From NCBI GenBank assembly GCA_023614405.1, contig JAJUPC010000038.1:372001-436000 (forward strand): a DNA stretch of 64,000 nucleotides. The letters are read 5' to 3'. The notes under the pieces were generated by a model, which was not told the DNA's origin, made no database searches, and was given only the letters and a program-made list of their open reading frames with translations. Source of the DNA: Avena insularis (lineage: Eukaryota > Streptophyta > Magnoliopsida > Poales > Poaceae). The first letter of the stretch is position 1. Every line of letters starts with the position of its first letter. The translations under genes and the position numbers were made by a program. This document shows, piece after piece, positions 1 to 10,209 of this stretch.

Positions 1-572
1 TTGCTGTACCATTGTATTACACTTTTGCAGCAAGATTTTGTCCATATTAATTAAATGAATTAATACCCTTTTTGGAGTAATTAATTCATAGAAAAAGATC
101 TGTGACTCCAAAAATTGCAAATAATATGTCCCTGGGTTCAGTAGAACAAGGGGAATCTCAAAGTGAATTAAAAAGATAGGCTTACAGTAAAAACTTTTGC
201 AGAAACTATTTAGTGGCTTTCTGCAGTGTTTTAATTACTCAGGGAGTTTTATAATTCCTTTTTGAGTAATTCCAATTGGTACTGTTCCTAAATAGCAATG
301 CCTATACATTAGATTTTTCCCAAGATTTTACAGATAGTATGTTTTCAGTAGTGATTTATTTGGTTTCTAGCTCTAGTTTCGAGCATTATATTTTGCATAA
401 TAGTTTTCCTTGCGCTAAAATTATTTTCCATGCATGCATTCAGTAGCTTTACTGAATAGAATTATGTGGTACTGCTGTAGCATCAATCCACTTGTCATGC
501 ATGCATTCATGCATCATACTTTTTGCATATGCTTGTGGATGGTTTGTTTATGAATGCAATTGTATCATGTAG

Positions 573-632
573 ATTGTGACGAGTGCAAGGCTTGCTCGTG
601 TGTGGATTGTTCTTCCGACCGCTACAACCAAG
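573..632 (+). other. Conserved LTR micro-exon (60 nt, Cys-rich), family D
   Basis: The exon is preceded by ATCATGTAG (acceptor AG at 571-572) and followed by GCAAGT at 633, the consensus of a GC-AG 5' splice site after AAG. It is exactly 60 nt, like the family B copies. In the same phase it encodes a Cys-rich segment with several C-x2-C and C-x-C spacings and ends Tyr-Asn-Gln. Function unknown. Splicing is inferred from the sequence alone. Confidence 0.5.
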
Positions 633-1220
633 GCAAGTAGATGCTACTTTTTTCATGATATTGTCCTACTATTTTCAATGCATTGTCGTGTATTTTGTAG
701 ATGCATGTGTAGGATGATACTATCGCTATGCTATGTCCTATTATGTGGTAGGGCTTTCCTTGTAGATGAACCACCGTTGGTAGATGTGCTTAGCCATTCT
801 ATGATGAACGAGGGCTGGGTTACATCAATGGAAGTTGTTTCTAAATGTGTTGGTTTGCGAAAACTAAAACAACTTAATCAATGAATCTCCTGGGTGTGAT
901 GGGATTGATAAATTTTGGTGGTTTCATTGCGGAAAGGCACCCAGGTATCAAGAGATAATGATTGGCTTCTTTATTCTATAGCTTACATGTACAACCATGT
1001 GCCAATAATGGAATGGGCGGTTGGTTGGACTTAGTAGGTTGTGGTAACTCGAACCCGCGTATCCAGAGATGTAGAATTTTGGTAGGTTGGACCGGTGCGC
1101 GTCGGGATTGGGGAGCTACTTCCCGAACAGTCTCTTCTTGGACTTCTCCCTATCATCACCCAAAATGAGAGTGATGGTACGAGCTGGGCTGGCCAAGTCA
1201 CATGGGTAAAGTGTACTAAC

Positions 1221-1262
1221 CCCTGCAGGGTGTATAATCTAATCGATTAGCCGTGTCCCCGG
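1221..1262 (+). promoter_or_regulatory. Paired-palindrome block in the LTR intron, family D
   Basis: CCCTGCAGGG (1221-1230) and CTAATCGATTAG (1239-1250) are both perfect palindromes. They are followed by a CCG..CCGG stem-like segment (1251-1262) and then TTATGGA. The same arrangement with different palindrome bases occurs in families A, B and C. Role unknown. Confidence 0.6.
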
Positions 1263-1547
1263 TTATGGACATCTGAGTTGCTTGATATTGATTCCATGAC
1301 ATGTTTCTCGCTCATTCTAATTTCTTAATTGTTTTAACATTGTTGGGTTAACTTAATTGGGTTCTTTTCAAAGAAAATCAAAGACTGTTTATGAAAGTAG
1401 GACAAAGGTTTTTGCAAATGCAAGCTAGCCACAGTTCCACTTGCCAAATATGCATGTAGATGTTAGTACTATTGTCTCCTTTACTAGCTCTACTTGCCAT
1501 ACATTCCATGTATTGACCCTTCGGGGCTGCTACGTTTCATGTTGCAG

Positions 1548-1567
1548 GATATTCCGATTCTGAGTAA
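1548..1567 (+). other. Terminal LTR micro-exon with stop codon, family D
   Basis: The exon follows CATGTTGCAG (AG at 1546-1547). Joined to the single G left by the exon ending at 632, it gives Gly-Tyr-Ser-Asp-Ser-Glu then TAA. The Tyr-Ser-Asp core and the closely following stop recur in families B at the equivalent position, 915-982 bp downstream of the donor. Confidence 0.5.
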
Positions 1568-1840
1568 TCGATATAGGCCACGGTACTCCACTCGGCACTT
1601 GTTCACTTGTGGGCAATTTGAAGAATGGAGGATTTGCTTTATTTATGTTGCTACCTGAATAATTTGAGCTAGCCTTGGGCTAAGATTTTATTGTAATAAT
1701 GGTACTCTGGATCTTCGTTATTTATGATACACGGATATTTTGCTATGTTATTCATCTTATTCTATTGTGGGCCAATGAACCGATCCAGGGATTGGCATGT
1801 CACATAGAAGCCACGGTCTTTTCAGAACCGCGGTGTTACA

Positions 1841-2612
1841 TAGGTCTATAACATCAAGTAGTAACTGGATGTTACAACATGCATTTGCACACCGAGTCAA
1901 ACTTCATTTACAGATCTAGTCAATCAAGAAGATCCAAGAAAAATCAAGAAATCCAAATGTGGTACATATAACACACATTATTCTAAGCCCATAATATAGT
2001 AATTGAGTATAATATCTCTAGAATTCAGGCTTAGTTGTGTAGTATATGACACCTCCTCATATAGGTTTACATTGTGATACTTATCACATAGGGTAAAACT
2101 ATTCCTTGCCTCTTAATTTACCCAAATTGCTCAATTGCAACAGGATAATTTTTAGGCAAAGTGGTTTCAATCTGGTTTCGACTAACCTTTTGTCTCACCT
2201 TTGGAAGGATTAACTATAACCAATCTTTCTTTATTGATAAAATTACCTCACATGATTACTCCAAAAGACTAATCAGATTCTATTGAACACCTAAAACTAA
2301 ATTTTATCCTGAATTATGACACCTATGACTTCTATCATAGTTCTACCATGCTATCTTCTTACTTCTACCTCAAGATAGTTTATTAATTACTTGTCATTTT
2401 TACACCTACATCATGGTTTCAGAGCTAATCTCACAATGATCTTATTATGTTCTACCTATTCATCATGATTTAAGAGCTAATCTCACCATGATGACTTTAA
2501 TTCTCATAGTATGATCATTGATCTTTAACATAATTTCACTCCTTCATGTAGAATTCTTAAATGAATACCACATGATTTACTAGCCAATACAACTATACAT
2601 ACTCTAATGGTC
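1841..2612. other. AT-rich stretch with no recognisable gene
   Basis: I find no long ORF, LTR terminus or repeat copy in these 772 bp. It lies between the end of LTR D and the truncated 3' LTR of element A. It could be flanking DNA, or the upstream part of the family E LTR into which element A may have inserted. Neither is shown by the sequence. Confidence 0.4.
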
Positions 2613-3894
2613 TTCATTATGTTGTGGCGAGAGGGGACCGATGGGCGCAAGGTGAGCTCGCCGTGGTCGACGGCACAGAGGGCTATCGGCGTGGGCGACG
2701 GTAGGGGGCGGTGCTGTGCTCCCTGGCGAAGCTCAATGACGTGGTGGCGAGGCGTGGGGCGGTGCGGATTGGTCGGAACGCGGCTGTGCTCTGCGTGTGC
2801 CCGATGGAAGTTTTTATGGCGCACAGCACGCGTGGTCCGCACGGCGGCGAACGAGCGTGTCTGCGGGGTTGTTGGGAAGGTGGTGATCATGTATGCACGC
2901 GGCGAGGGCGACACGTGGTCTGTGGGCGTCTGTCGAGTGTGGCGCACGGGGCGTGCTCTTGGCATGGTTGCTGGCGAGCTTGGCATGGTCTGTGCGTGTG
3001 GTCTAGGGGCTCGCAAGGTTCGAGCGCTAGACAAGGAGTGGCGGTGGGGTGTTAGCTTTCTCCCAGACATGTTGGCTAAGCTTGGTGCTTCTCCTAGCTC
3101 GCTGTCGACATTTGGGTGGCAAGGGTGCACTCGGCCTGCTCACCATTGATGACAATGGCTAGTTTACAGTAGTGCTAGATATAAGTTTAGGTTGTTAGAT
3201 GATCTACTAAGGCTAGTGGTATCCAGAGAGGGAACAAGTTAGGCTCAAATCACTGCTCCAAATAGTGTTTAGATTTTGTTTGATTTGTATCTGCAAGGTG
3301 TTTGATGAAATGGCCGCAAGAATTCAAGTTTTGAATTTTGAAAAGATTTTTGGTGGGTGTGCTAGGTAGGTGCTGGTGAGTCTGTAGATGCTTGGGTTTT
3401 GAAAGTTGAGCTTGTTTGAGTGGTTTTTGAAAAAGTGGGATCTTCCCATATGATATAGATTCAATTTTAAACTGTCCTTTAAACTATGCATTTGAATGTT
3501 TCTGGATGATCACAAAGTGGGCCTTGATACTTTGTTATGAGTACTATCAAGGGGTGCAAAGATCCAAACAATTTTATGTTAAGTTCTGAAAGTTTGAGAC
3601 AGCCAAAGTAGGCATGGGAGTTAAATTGGTCAAAATGACCATTTACTCTTTTTGTTTGTTTTGATTTATTTGTCTTTGAGAAAAGTTTTGGAATCGTTTA
3701 GATGATGTTTATTTCACCTAAGAATCCTTTTACAAGCAAAGAAACACATAAACAAGGTAATTCAAAAGAATTCAAAATGGGATGCATACACACATGAATG
3801 CTTTCATATTTTTATTTAGAAAAGGTTTTTTGTTAACCCTAATTTTGAAGATTAGAGTTTGATGATTCTAGTTTAATATTTTTGGGATGTTACA
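2613..3894 (-). repeat. Truncated 3' LTR of element A (U3 only)
   Basis: It aligns base for base, with scattered changes, to 12351-13618 of the 5' LTR. The sense terminus TGTAACATCCC is intact at 3894. Homology stops at about 2610, almost at the TATA region of the complete LTR, so R and U5 (about 2.8 kb) are missing. Two open frames on each strand over the GC-rich part recur in every LTR copy and look like GC-driven open frames rather than genes. Confidence 0.9.
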
Positions 3895-3909
3895 AACCTT
3901 CCTCCCTTA
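3895..3909 (-). other. Polypurine tract of element A
   Basis: On the minus strand the sequence AAGGGAGGAAGGTT directly precedes the 3' LTR start. Such a tract primes plus-strand DNA synthesis in LTR retroelements. Confidence 0.8.
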
Positions 3910-3953
3910 AACAAAATCTCGTCCCGAGATTTTTAAAAGGACGAAAAGATTAC

Positions 3954-4379
3954 CTAGGATTTGAAAAGATCGGAAAACTCCGTCCTGATGTGATCTTCGC
4001 GCTCCCAGGTAGCTTCCTCTTCTGTGTGGTTGCTCCACTGAATCTTGAGAAACTTGATGCTTCGGGTTCTGGTGGTTCGGAAAGCTTCTTCCAAAATACG
4101 GATGGGTACTTCAGGATAGGTCAGGTCATCGTTGATCTCTATGGTCCGGTGATCGATATTCTTGAACACTTCCGTCTTCTCCAGGACTTCGAGGCACTTG
4201 AAAAGTAATGAGATATGGAACACATTGTGCACGGCTGACATCTCTTCGGGCAGTTCCAATTGATACGACACTTCTCCTCGATGGTTCAGAATTTTGAAGG
4301 GTCCGATATATCTGGGGGCTAACTTTCCTTTCAATTGGAAACACTGCATTCCTTTCAATGGCGACACTTTCAGATACAC
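3954..4379 (-). pseudogene. Integrase C-terminus and chromodomain of element A
   Basis: This frame begins just after an integrase deletion/frameshift with the conserved [11 protein letters not shown] block of gypsy integrases (the GPY/F-like region) and continues through the VHNVFHIS motif. From about residue 85 it has a chromodomain-like segment, with VRILE-type start and a [14 protein letters not shown] core, near the C-terminus. In chromoviruses this domain steers integration to chromatin. The reading frame matches that of RT (6551) but is separated from it by frameshifted segments, so it is the broken tail of one polyprotein, not a separate gene. Confidence 0.9.
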
Positions 4380-4387
4380 AAAATCTC

Positions 4388-4783
4388 CTATGTCGAAGGC
4401 GAGGTCTCGACGTCTCTTGTCGGCGTAACTCTTCTATCTGGACTGGGCTGTGTCTTGAGGTGCTCACGAATCTTGTGAACCTTCTCTTGATAACTATTGT
4501 TGTATGAAAATTCTGCAAATGGCAGACAGTCTTCCCACTTAGATCCATATTCTAACACACATGCTCTCAGCATATCTTCGAGTATTTGATTTACTCGCTC
4601 TGTTTGTCCGTCGGTCTGAGGGTGATACGCGGTGCTGAAATCTAGGCGGGTTCCTAAACCTTCTTGGATTTTCTTCCAGAATCTCGAGGTAAACTGAGTT
4701 CCTCGATCCGATACGATGTTCTTGGGAACTCCATGCAAACTGACGATTCTAGCGATGTATAACTCCGCTAGATTCAAACCCAC
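4388..4783 (-). pseudogene. Integrase catalytic core fragment of element A
   Basis: The fragment contains VSDRGTQF (second catalytic Asp) and HPQTDGQTERVNQ (catalytic Glu), the signature of gypsy integrase. The stretch between the first Asp (in the upstream frame) and this fragment is about 40 residues too short. A second gap follows NNSYQE, where the usual block ending in the AEEKV-like helix is missing. After that gap the frame shifts again, and the KSYADKRRR segment continues in another frame. Strand transfer activity is therefore lost. Confidence 0.88.
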
Positions 4784-6551
4784 ATAGTGTCATTTCCCCT
4801 ACTAGAATAGGCAATCCGGTGATAAAGTCCATTCCAACAGAATCCCATTTCCATTCTGGAATCTGCAATGGTTGCAACAATCCAGCCGGTCTTTGATGTC
4901 CTGCCTTGACTCGCTGACATATATCACACTTGGCGATATAGCTTCCGATTTCTCTCTTCATCTTATGCGACCAAAATTGCTCCTTCAAATCTTGATACAT
5001 CTTAGTTCCTCCGGGATGGATAGAATAAAGGGTATCATGATCTTCCTTGAGAATAACTTCTTTCAGCTCGGAATCTGCTAGTACACAAAGGCGTCCTTTG
5101 TACCACAGAACTCCTTCTTCGTCTTCGGTGAATCCAGGTACTTTGCCTGTACCAATACGACGCTTGATTCCGTCAATACTAGCATTTCCTTTCTGTGCCT
5201 CTTTGATCTGGCTGATCAAAGTGGGTTGAAGTTCTATGCTAGCCAAAAATCCTTCACTCACTAATTCCATTCGAAAATCTTCCATCTCTTTGTGCAAACT
5301 TGGTTGCTCCTTCAAAATCATGGAGTTCAAGCGGCACGGCAATCTGCTAAGGGCATCGGCTACCACATTGGCTTTACCAGGGCGATAGTGAATGTCCAGA
5401 TCGTAATCCTTGATTAACTCGATCCATCTTCTCTGTCTCATATTCAGCTCCTTCTGAGTGAATATATACTTCAGGCTCTTGTGATCCGAATAAATCTCAC
5501 AATGATTGCCCATCATGTAATACCTCCATGTCTTCAGGGCTAGAACTACGGCTGCGAGTTCGAGGTCATGGGTTGGGTAATTTTTCTCATGTTGTTTCAG
5601 TTGTCGAGATAGATAAGATATAACTTTGCCTTCTTGCATTAGCACACATTCGAGACCGATCTTGGATGCGTCACAATACACATCGAAGGGCTTCGTGATA
5701 TCCGGCATGATTAAGATTGGGGCTGAAATCAATCTCCTCTTGAGTTCTTGAAAACTCGCTTCACATTTCTCGGTCCATTCAAACTTCTTGTCCTTCTTTA
5801 GCAATTGGGTCATGGGTCTAGCGATACTCGAGAATCCTTCTACGAACTTGCGGTAGTATCCCGCCAATCCGAGAAATGCACGAACTTGGGTTTGAGTGGT
5901 TGGGGCTTGCCAATTTTCGACATCTTTTACCTTTGCAGGGTCAACGGCAATTCCTCCGGCTGATACAATGTGACCGAGGAATCCTACTTCCTGTAACCAG
6001 AATTCACATTTGCTAAACTTGGCATACAGCTGATGCTCTCTAAGGGTTTCAAGAATGGTCCTTAGGTGTAGCTCATGTTCTTCTTCCGATTTGGAATAAA
6101 TCAGAATGTCATCAATGAAAACAACGACAAACTTATCCAGGAAGTCCATAAAAATCTTATTCATGAGATTCATGAAATAAGCGGGGGAATTGGTTAATCC
6201 AAAAGACATAATGGTATACTCGTATAATCCATATCTGGTGGTAAAGGCAGTCTTTGGAATATCCTCTGCACGAATCTTAAGTTGATGATAGCCAGTTCTA
6301 AGATCAATCTTAGAAAACACTTGGGCACCGATCAACTGATCAAACAAATCTTCTATCTTGGGCAATGGGTATTTGTTCTTGATAGTGACATCATTCAACT
6401 TCCGATAATCCGTACACAAGCGGTTACCTCCATCTTTCTTGTCCACAAATAAGACATGTGATCTCCATGGTGACGCACTTGGTTGAATCAATCCAATTTC
6501 CAACATGGAATCCAGTTGCTTTTTCAGTTCTGCTAGTTCAGACGGTTTCAT
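4749..6551 (-). pseudogene. Reverse transcriptase, RNase H and integrase zinc finger of element A
   Basis: A 600-residue open frame. RT spans roughly residues 1-200, with catalytic Asp 83 (KIDL) and FIDD at 145-148 in place of YVDD, a common gypsy variant. RNase H follows at about 285-405, with Asp 294, Glu 331, Asp 356 and Asp 399 of the D-E-D-D set visible. The integrase HHCC zinc finger is at H505, H512, C542 and C545, and the first catalytic Asp is at 575 (GMDFI). The frame then runs into a deletion and ends. RT and RNase H look intact in sequence. The first Met is arbitrary, because the natural polyprotein enters from the protease frame directly upstream, interrupted only by one stop at about 6561-6563. 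Confidence 0.95.
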
Positions 6552-6563
6552 ACTATATGGTCT

Positions 6564-6956
6564 CTAGGCTATGGGTCCTGTTCCAGGGATTAGTTCAATG
6601 ATAAACTCGATATCCCGATCTGGGGGCATACCGGGCAAAACATCTGGAAATACATCGGGGTATTCACAGACTATCCGGACTTGGTTAATGGTAGGTTGTG
6701 CTATACTCTTGTTGCACTTGAATTGACGAGGTAAGGTTTCGGATATATGCTCGACTGATATTCCGGCTGTACTGGTCATGGTGATGGCTTTCTTGGCACA
6801 GTCAATCAATCCTTTATGTTTGGACATCCAATCCATTCCTAGTACTACTTCCAAACCTTTAGTTCCGAGTACTATCAGGTTAGCATAAAAATCTATGCCA
6901 TGGATTCGTATAGGGACGAATTTGCAAATTTGCCTAGCCTTGGTGGTTGATAACAT
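6564..6956 (-). pseudogene. Protease C-terminal part and protease-RT linker of element A
   Basis: The fragment carries the VLGMDWM motif typical of the C-terminal half of gypsy aspartic proteases, followed by the EYPDVFPDVLPGMPPDRDIEF linker (about residues 85-105) that precedes RT. It is in the RT frame and separated from it by a single stop. It differs in frame from the gag/protease N-terminal ORF upstream, so a frameshift lies near 6980. Confidence 0.9.
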
Positions 6957-6978
6957 GCTTTAGTTTTGTCGGTTGAAT

Positions 6979-8298
6979 CTAACTAGTGCAGGCAAATTCT
7001 TCGGTGACAAATGAATGAGATGCACCAGAATCAAACAACACTCGAGCAAGTACTGAATTAACAGAAAACATACCTAGCACGACGTCTGGCGCTTCCTGGG
7101 CTTCTTCAGCATGCATGAGAAAAAGACGGCCGTGGCGGTTGAGTGAATTCCCTGGGGCAAACCTTCTTCCTGATTGAACACGACGCTGCTGCTGAGCTGG
7201 GGCATTTGCATTGGGGGTTGTGGCATTCTTCTTGTTGGGACACTCGTTGGAGTAGTGACCCTTATTTCCACAGTCATAACAAGTCACTTGCGACTTGTCC
7301 TTTGCTGCAACAGGCATAGCATTGCTTCCAGTCCTCGGGGCAGTGTTGGTGTTGGTGGTAGCATTGTTGTTGTTGAACTTAGGTGGGGCACGGTTGAAAT
7401 TGCTAGAGTTGTCGGGGTTGTTGTGATTTTCTACGGGACTAGGGTTTCCACGGTTGGGATAAGTCGGACGATTCATCGGGGGTCTGTTGGTTCTTGCGGA
7501 AAATCCTGGAGATGGGTTAGGGCGATACTTTGGGGTCTGATGGGTTCCTGACTGATGCATCATGCGATGCTTGCGGTTCTCATTGGCTTGGTTAATCTTT
7601 CCTTCCATCTGGATGGCAGAGTCGACAAGGTCTTCAATATCAGCAAAGGGGATATTGACTAACACCGTCTGCATCTCATCGTGCAGACCATTCAGGAATC
7701 TTTCTTTCTTCTTGGCTTCGGTGTCGATCTCATCCGGGGCATACCTAGCTAATGACAATAATTTGTCATGGTATTCCACTACGGTCATCCTTCCTTGCTT
7801 CAGTTCTCTGAACTCATCTCTCATCCTCTTGATCAAACCCAGTGGCACATGGGTTCTGCTGAAATTGACTTCGAATTCCTCCCAGGTCATCATCTGTCCT
7901 CTGGTCATGGAACGAACACTGTTCCACCATGCCCTGGAATCTCCGGCTAGATAGTGGGTGGCGAACAGAACTTTCTCGTTGGCTTCCACTCCGGTGACTT
8001 CGAAGTTATTTTCCATGGTTTGCAGCCAATCATCGGAGTCTAGGGGCTCTTCTGACTTAGTGAAAACAGGTGGGTTGGTGTTTTGGATATTCTTGAGCTT
8101 AGATCCATGGTTGTCCTGATTTTCGTGGCCTTGATTGTTGTGGGCAAGCTGATCTATATATTGCAGGGTGGCTAGGTTGGCTTGACGTTCGGTCCTTTCA
8201 GCTTCGCGGTCAGAAACCAACATTTGCAGGATCTGCAACATCGGGTCCGGGGATGAACCATTTCCTCCACGTGGAATCTGAAGATTGAGATAGGTCAT
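6979..8298 (-). CDS. gag: Gag and N-terminal protease of element A
   Basis: A 439-residue open frame starting at ATG 8298. Residues 75-235 match the retrotransposon Gag domain (DDWL, AWWNSV, FRELKQGRMTVVEY and YAPDEI-type blocks). An Asn/Pro-rich linker follows, then a CCHC zinc knuckle (C340 to C353, C-x2-C-x4-H-x4-C) that binds RNA. The aspartic protease active site is DSGAS at 423-427. Gag forms the cytoplasmic particle and protease matures it. The frame ends in a stop a few residues beyond the protease motif because of a frameshift, so protease itself is broken. The start is 215 bp downstream of the extra ORF. Confidence 0.93.
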   Translation of the reverse strand: MTYLNLQIPRGGNGSSPDPMLQILQMLVSDREAERTERQANLATLQYIDQLAHNNQGHENQDNHGSKLKNIQNTNPPVFTKSEEPLDSDDWLQTMENNFEVTGVEANEKVLFATHYLAGDSRAWWNSVRSMTRGQMMTWEEFEVNFSRTHVPLGLIKRMRDEFRELKQGRMTVVEYHDKLLSLARYAPDEIDTEAKKKERFLNGLHDEMQTVLVNIPFADIEDLVDSAIQMEGKINQANENRKHRMMHQSGTHQTPKYRPNPSPGFSARTNRPPMNRPTYPNRGNPSPVENHNNPDNSSNFNRAPPKFNNNNATTNTNTAPRTGSNAMPVAAKDKSQVTCYDCGNKGHYSNECPNKKNATTPNANAPAQQQRRVQSGRRFAPGNSLNRHGRLFLMHAEEAQEAPDVVLGMFSVNSVLARVLFDSGASHSFVTEEFACTS

Positions 8299-8513
8299 GA
8301 GAAAAGAGGGAAATTTCTATGGTTCAGGGACTTTGAATAGTTTTTAAAGTTTGACTCAGATTTTTCTAGCAACTTGCTTTTCATTCATTCAGTCATAGCA
8401 CCTGATACAAACACACACCGCAACAAAGGAAAACAGATGGTTTTCAGAACCATTCTGGAAACTACGATACAGTGGAACCGAATACTACTCACTACGCTAG
8501 TTCTCAAGTGCTA

Positions 8514-9317
8514 CTACTCCTTGGAGTCGGTGTAGTCGTCATCCTCATCATCCTCATCGTCATTGATGAAGGCGTAATCATCCTCATCGGTGAAGAAATC
8601 CATAGCCTGATCCTCCAGAAAATCATCATCATCGCTTAGATAGGAGTAGGGGTCTCCACGAAGATCCTCTCCGGCATTCTCCCTTTCCTCCAACTGCATG
8701 TCTCTCACGTGGATGGTCTCCTCCAAAGATGAGATACGGTGACGAAGATGGGCAATGATGCGCTCCTTCTTGTCGAGCCGACGGTGGCGATACTTGCGAT
8801 CCTTCGCTAACATGGCGATGGTCTGATCCTTTGTCTTGATAATGGCGGACTTGTGGTTGGAGTAGTCACGGCAATTATCCAACTCCTGCTGACGATCGTA
8901 CATCATGAAGCTGAGGTGGTCCAACTGAGTCTTCAGCTCGTGGTGGTATGGGGATTCCAGTGGTTGTCCATTAGCATCACGCCTTGGGCAAAACTCATAG
9001 CGAGTACCCTTGATCTGGTTGATACTCTGCCCACACAGACGGGCAAGAGATTCCTGCATGGCTCTGGCAAGTCCATCGAGCCAGTTGTTCTCTCTTAAGG
9101 TGAACTGAATTCCCTCAGCAGTGGGAGGTTCAATCTTTCCTCGGAGACTTGCAAAAATTAGCCACTACAGATCTTCTCCTCCTTGATCATTGAGCTAAGC
9201 TCCAAAGAACTCGGGGTGCGGACGTTCCAGAAGTTCCGAAAGCTGGTCCAAATCCCTCTTAAAGATAAGGTGTCCGCCATTTCCCAACTAGTAAAACTTG
9301 CTGTACCTCACATCCAT
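8514..9317 (-). pseudogene. Additional ORF upstream of gag in element A (coiled coil, acidic tail)
   Basis: The open part (9059-8514, 181 residues) begins with MQESLARLCG, has Gln/Lys/Glu/Arg-rich heptads at about residues 50-120 that suggest a coiled coil, and ends in an Asp/Glu-rich tail. The same frame continues upstream to an ATG at 9317 with three internal stops, so the ancestral start is probably 9317. That ATG directly follows a strong 3' splice site (TTTTAG, with CTAAC branch-like site at 9345-9341). Such extra ORFs before gag occur in some grass gypsy elements. The function is unknown. Element B carries a similar ORF at 57361-58209, sharing the pattern of a short globular part, coiled coil and location. 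Confidence 0.75.
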
Positions 9318-9531
9318 CTAAAAGAATATAAGATGAGTAAGTTAGTAGAGTGATCAAGTGTGTCAATTTTTATGTATTTTGCAAGAGTTTTTGAGGAACA
9401 TGAATTTTCATGAAAGAATCAAGTGATAAGAATGGGAATAAGTTTTTGGTAAATATTTGCTTTTTTTGGTTTTGAAACTAAGTTTTTGATTCCAAACATC
9501 CAGTCTAACTAGGGTCTCCTATGGTCAGGAT

Positions 9532-9544
9532 GGCTCTGATACCA
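9532..9544 (-). other. Primer-binding site of element A (initiator tRNA-Met)
   Basis: The minus strand reads TGGTATCAGAGCC four bases from the end of the 5' LTR. This is the classic plant LTR-retrotransposon site complementary to the 3' end of initiator tRNA-Met. Confidence 0.95.
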
Positions 9545-9809
9545 ACTTGTCAACACCCGGATTTTTAATCCTAGATGCCTGTTATGCCATTCATCGCAAT
9601 CCTAGGATTACCATTTTTGCGAGACATAACATAATTGGATACCACAGTACATCATCCATTACAATCCATACATAAGGTCTTACACAAATAAGGATCTCAT
9701 GATCTAGTTCTTAATACAACTCAAGCAGCGGAAATACGTAATAATAACGGTAGCGTAGGCGAAGCTCCATCTTCGGGGTAACAGGCAATGCTGGCGATGG
9801 GAGATGATC

Positions 9810-9862
9810 CTAGTTATCGTAACCTTCTTGGGGTCCATCCTCCAGGTACTCCTCTTCATAGT
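9810..9862 (-). other. Terminal LTR micro-exon with stop, family A
   Basis: The exon follows GTGGCCAG on the minus strand. Joined in phase to the exon at 11183-11107, it gives an acidic tail starting Asp-Tyr-Glu-Glu-Glu-Tyr and ending Gly-Tyr-Asp-Asn, then TAG. The solo LTR copy (13990-14042) has the same length, frame and stop, with only a few substitutions. Confidence 0.55.
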
Positions 9863-10180
9863 CTGGCCACAGGAATAGCCAGGGACAAATCCATGAGTAC
9901 TCCTTAAGTACTCTCAAACTAATACTAACAAGTGAATGGGGTTTTTGTAATAGGACACTAATCTCTATGGTTTTTTTGCAAAAAGCCAGATTTACATCTA
10001 CTAAGTTCAGAAGCAAAGAATGCTAGTTGAAGTTTTATAACACCTAAGTGGGAACTTGTATTTCATATCACAACTCTATTGTGGTCAAGTCGAAGTCTCA
10101 ATTCATTTCATAAGTCATTTTGAAACATCTGATGGGGGAAATAGTATGGCCACTCCAACTGTACATAACCGTGGACGCGG

Positions 10181-10209
10181 CTATTCGAATAGTTTGACAC
10201 TCTGCAGAG
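10181..10209 (-). promoter_or_regulatory. Paired-palindrome block, family A 5' LTR
   Basis: Perfect palindromes CTATTCGAATAG (10181-10192) and CTCTGCAGAG (10200-10209), flanked by the conserved CCGCGTCC..GGTTATG segment on the minus strand. The block is inside the predicted GC-AG intron (9863-11106). Confidence 0.65.

Larger units (their letters stand above)
1..1840 (+). mobile_element. 3' part of a long gypsy-type LTR (family D), truncated by window edge
   Basis: This block ends in GGTGTTACA at 1840, a CA-type LTR terminus. In plus orientation it carries the same ordered landmarks as the complete family B LTRs further right: a 60-nt Cys-rich exon (573-632) with a GC donor, a CCTGGGTG/CACCCAGG inverted repeat (889-945), a paired-palindrome block (1221-1262), a TTGCAG acceptor (1547) and a short terminal exon with stop (1548-1567). 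Sequence identity to family B is low outside these landmarks, so it is a diverged relative rather than a copy. No primer-binding site follows 1840, so this is either a solo LTR or the 3' LTR of an element lying to the left. The start lies outside the window. Confidence 0.7.

Noticed and set aside
2607..3149. 180-codon plus-strand ORF and overlapping minus-strand ORF
   Set aside because: They lie over the GC-rich U3 of LTR A, recur in each LTR copy with frameshifts, and show no domain. Openness follows from base composition.
7174..7954. Plus-strand ORFs of 125-130 codons
   Set aside because: Antisense shadows of the Asn/Pro-rich gag of element A.
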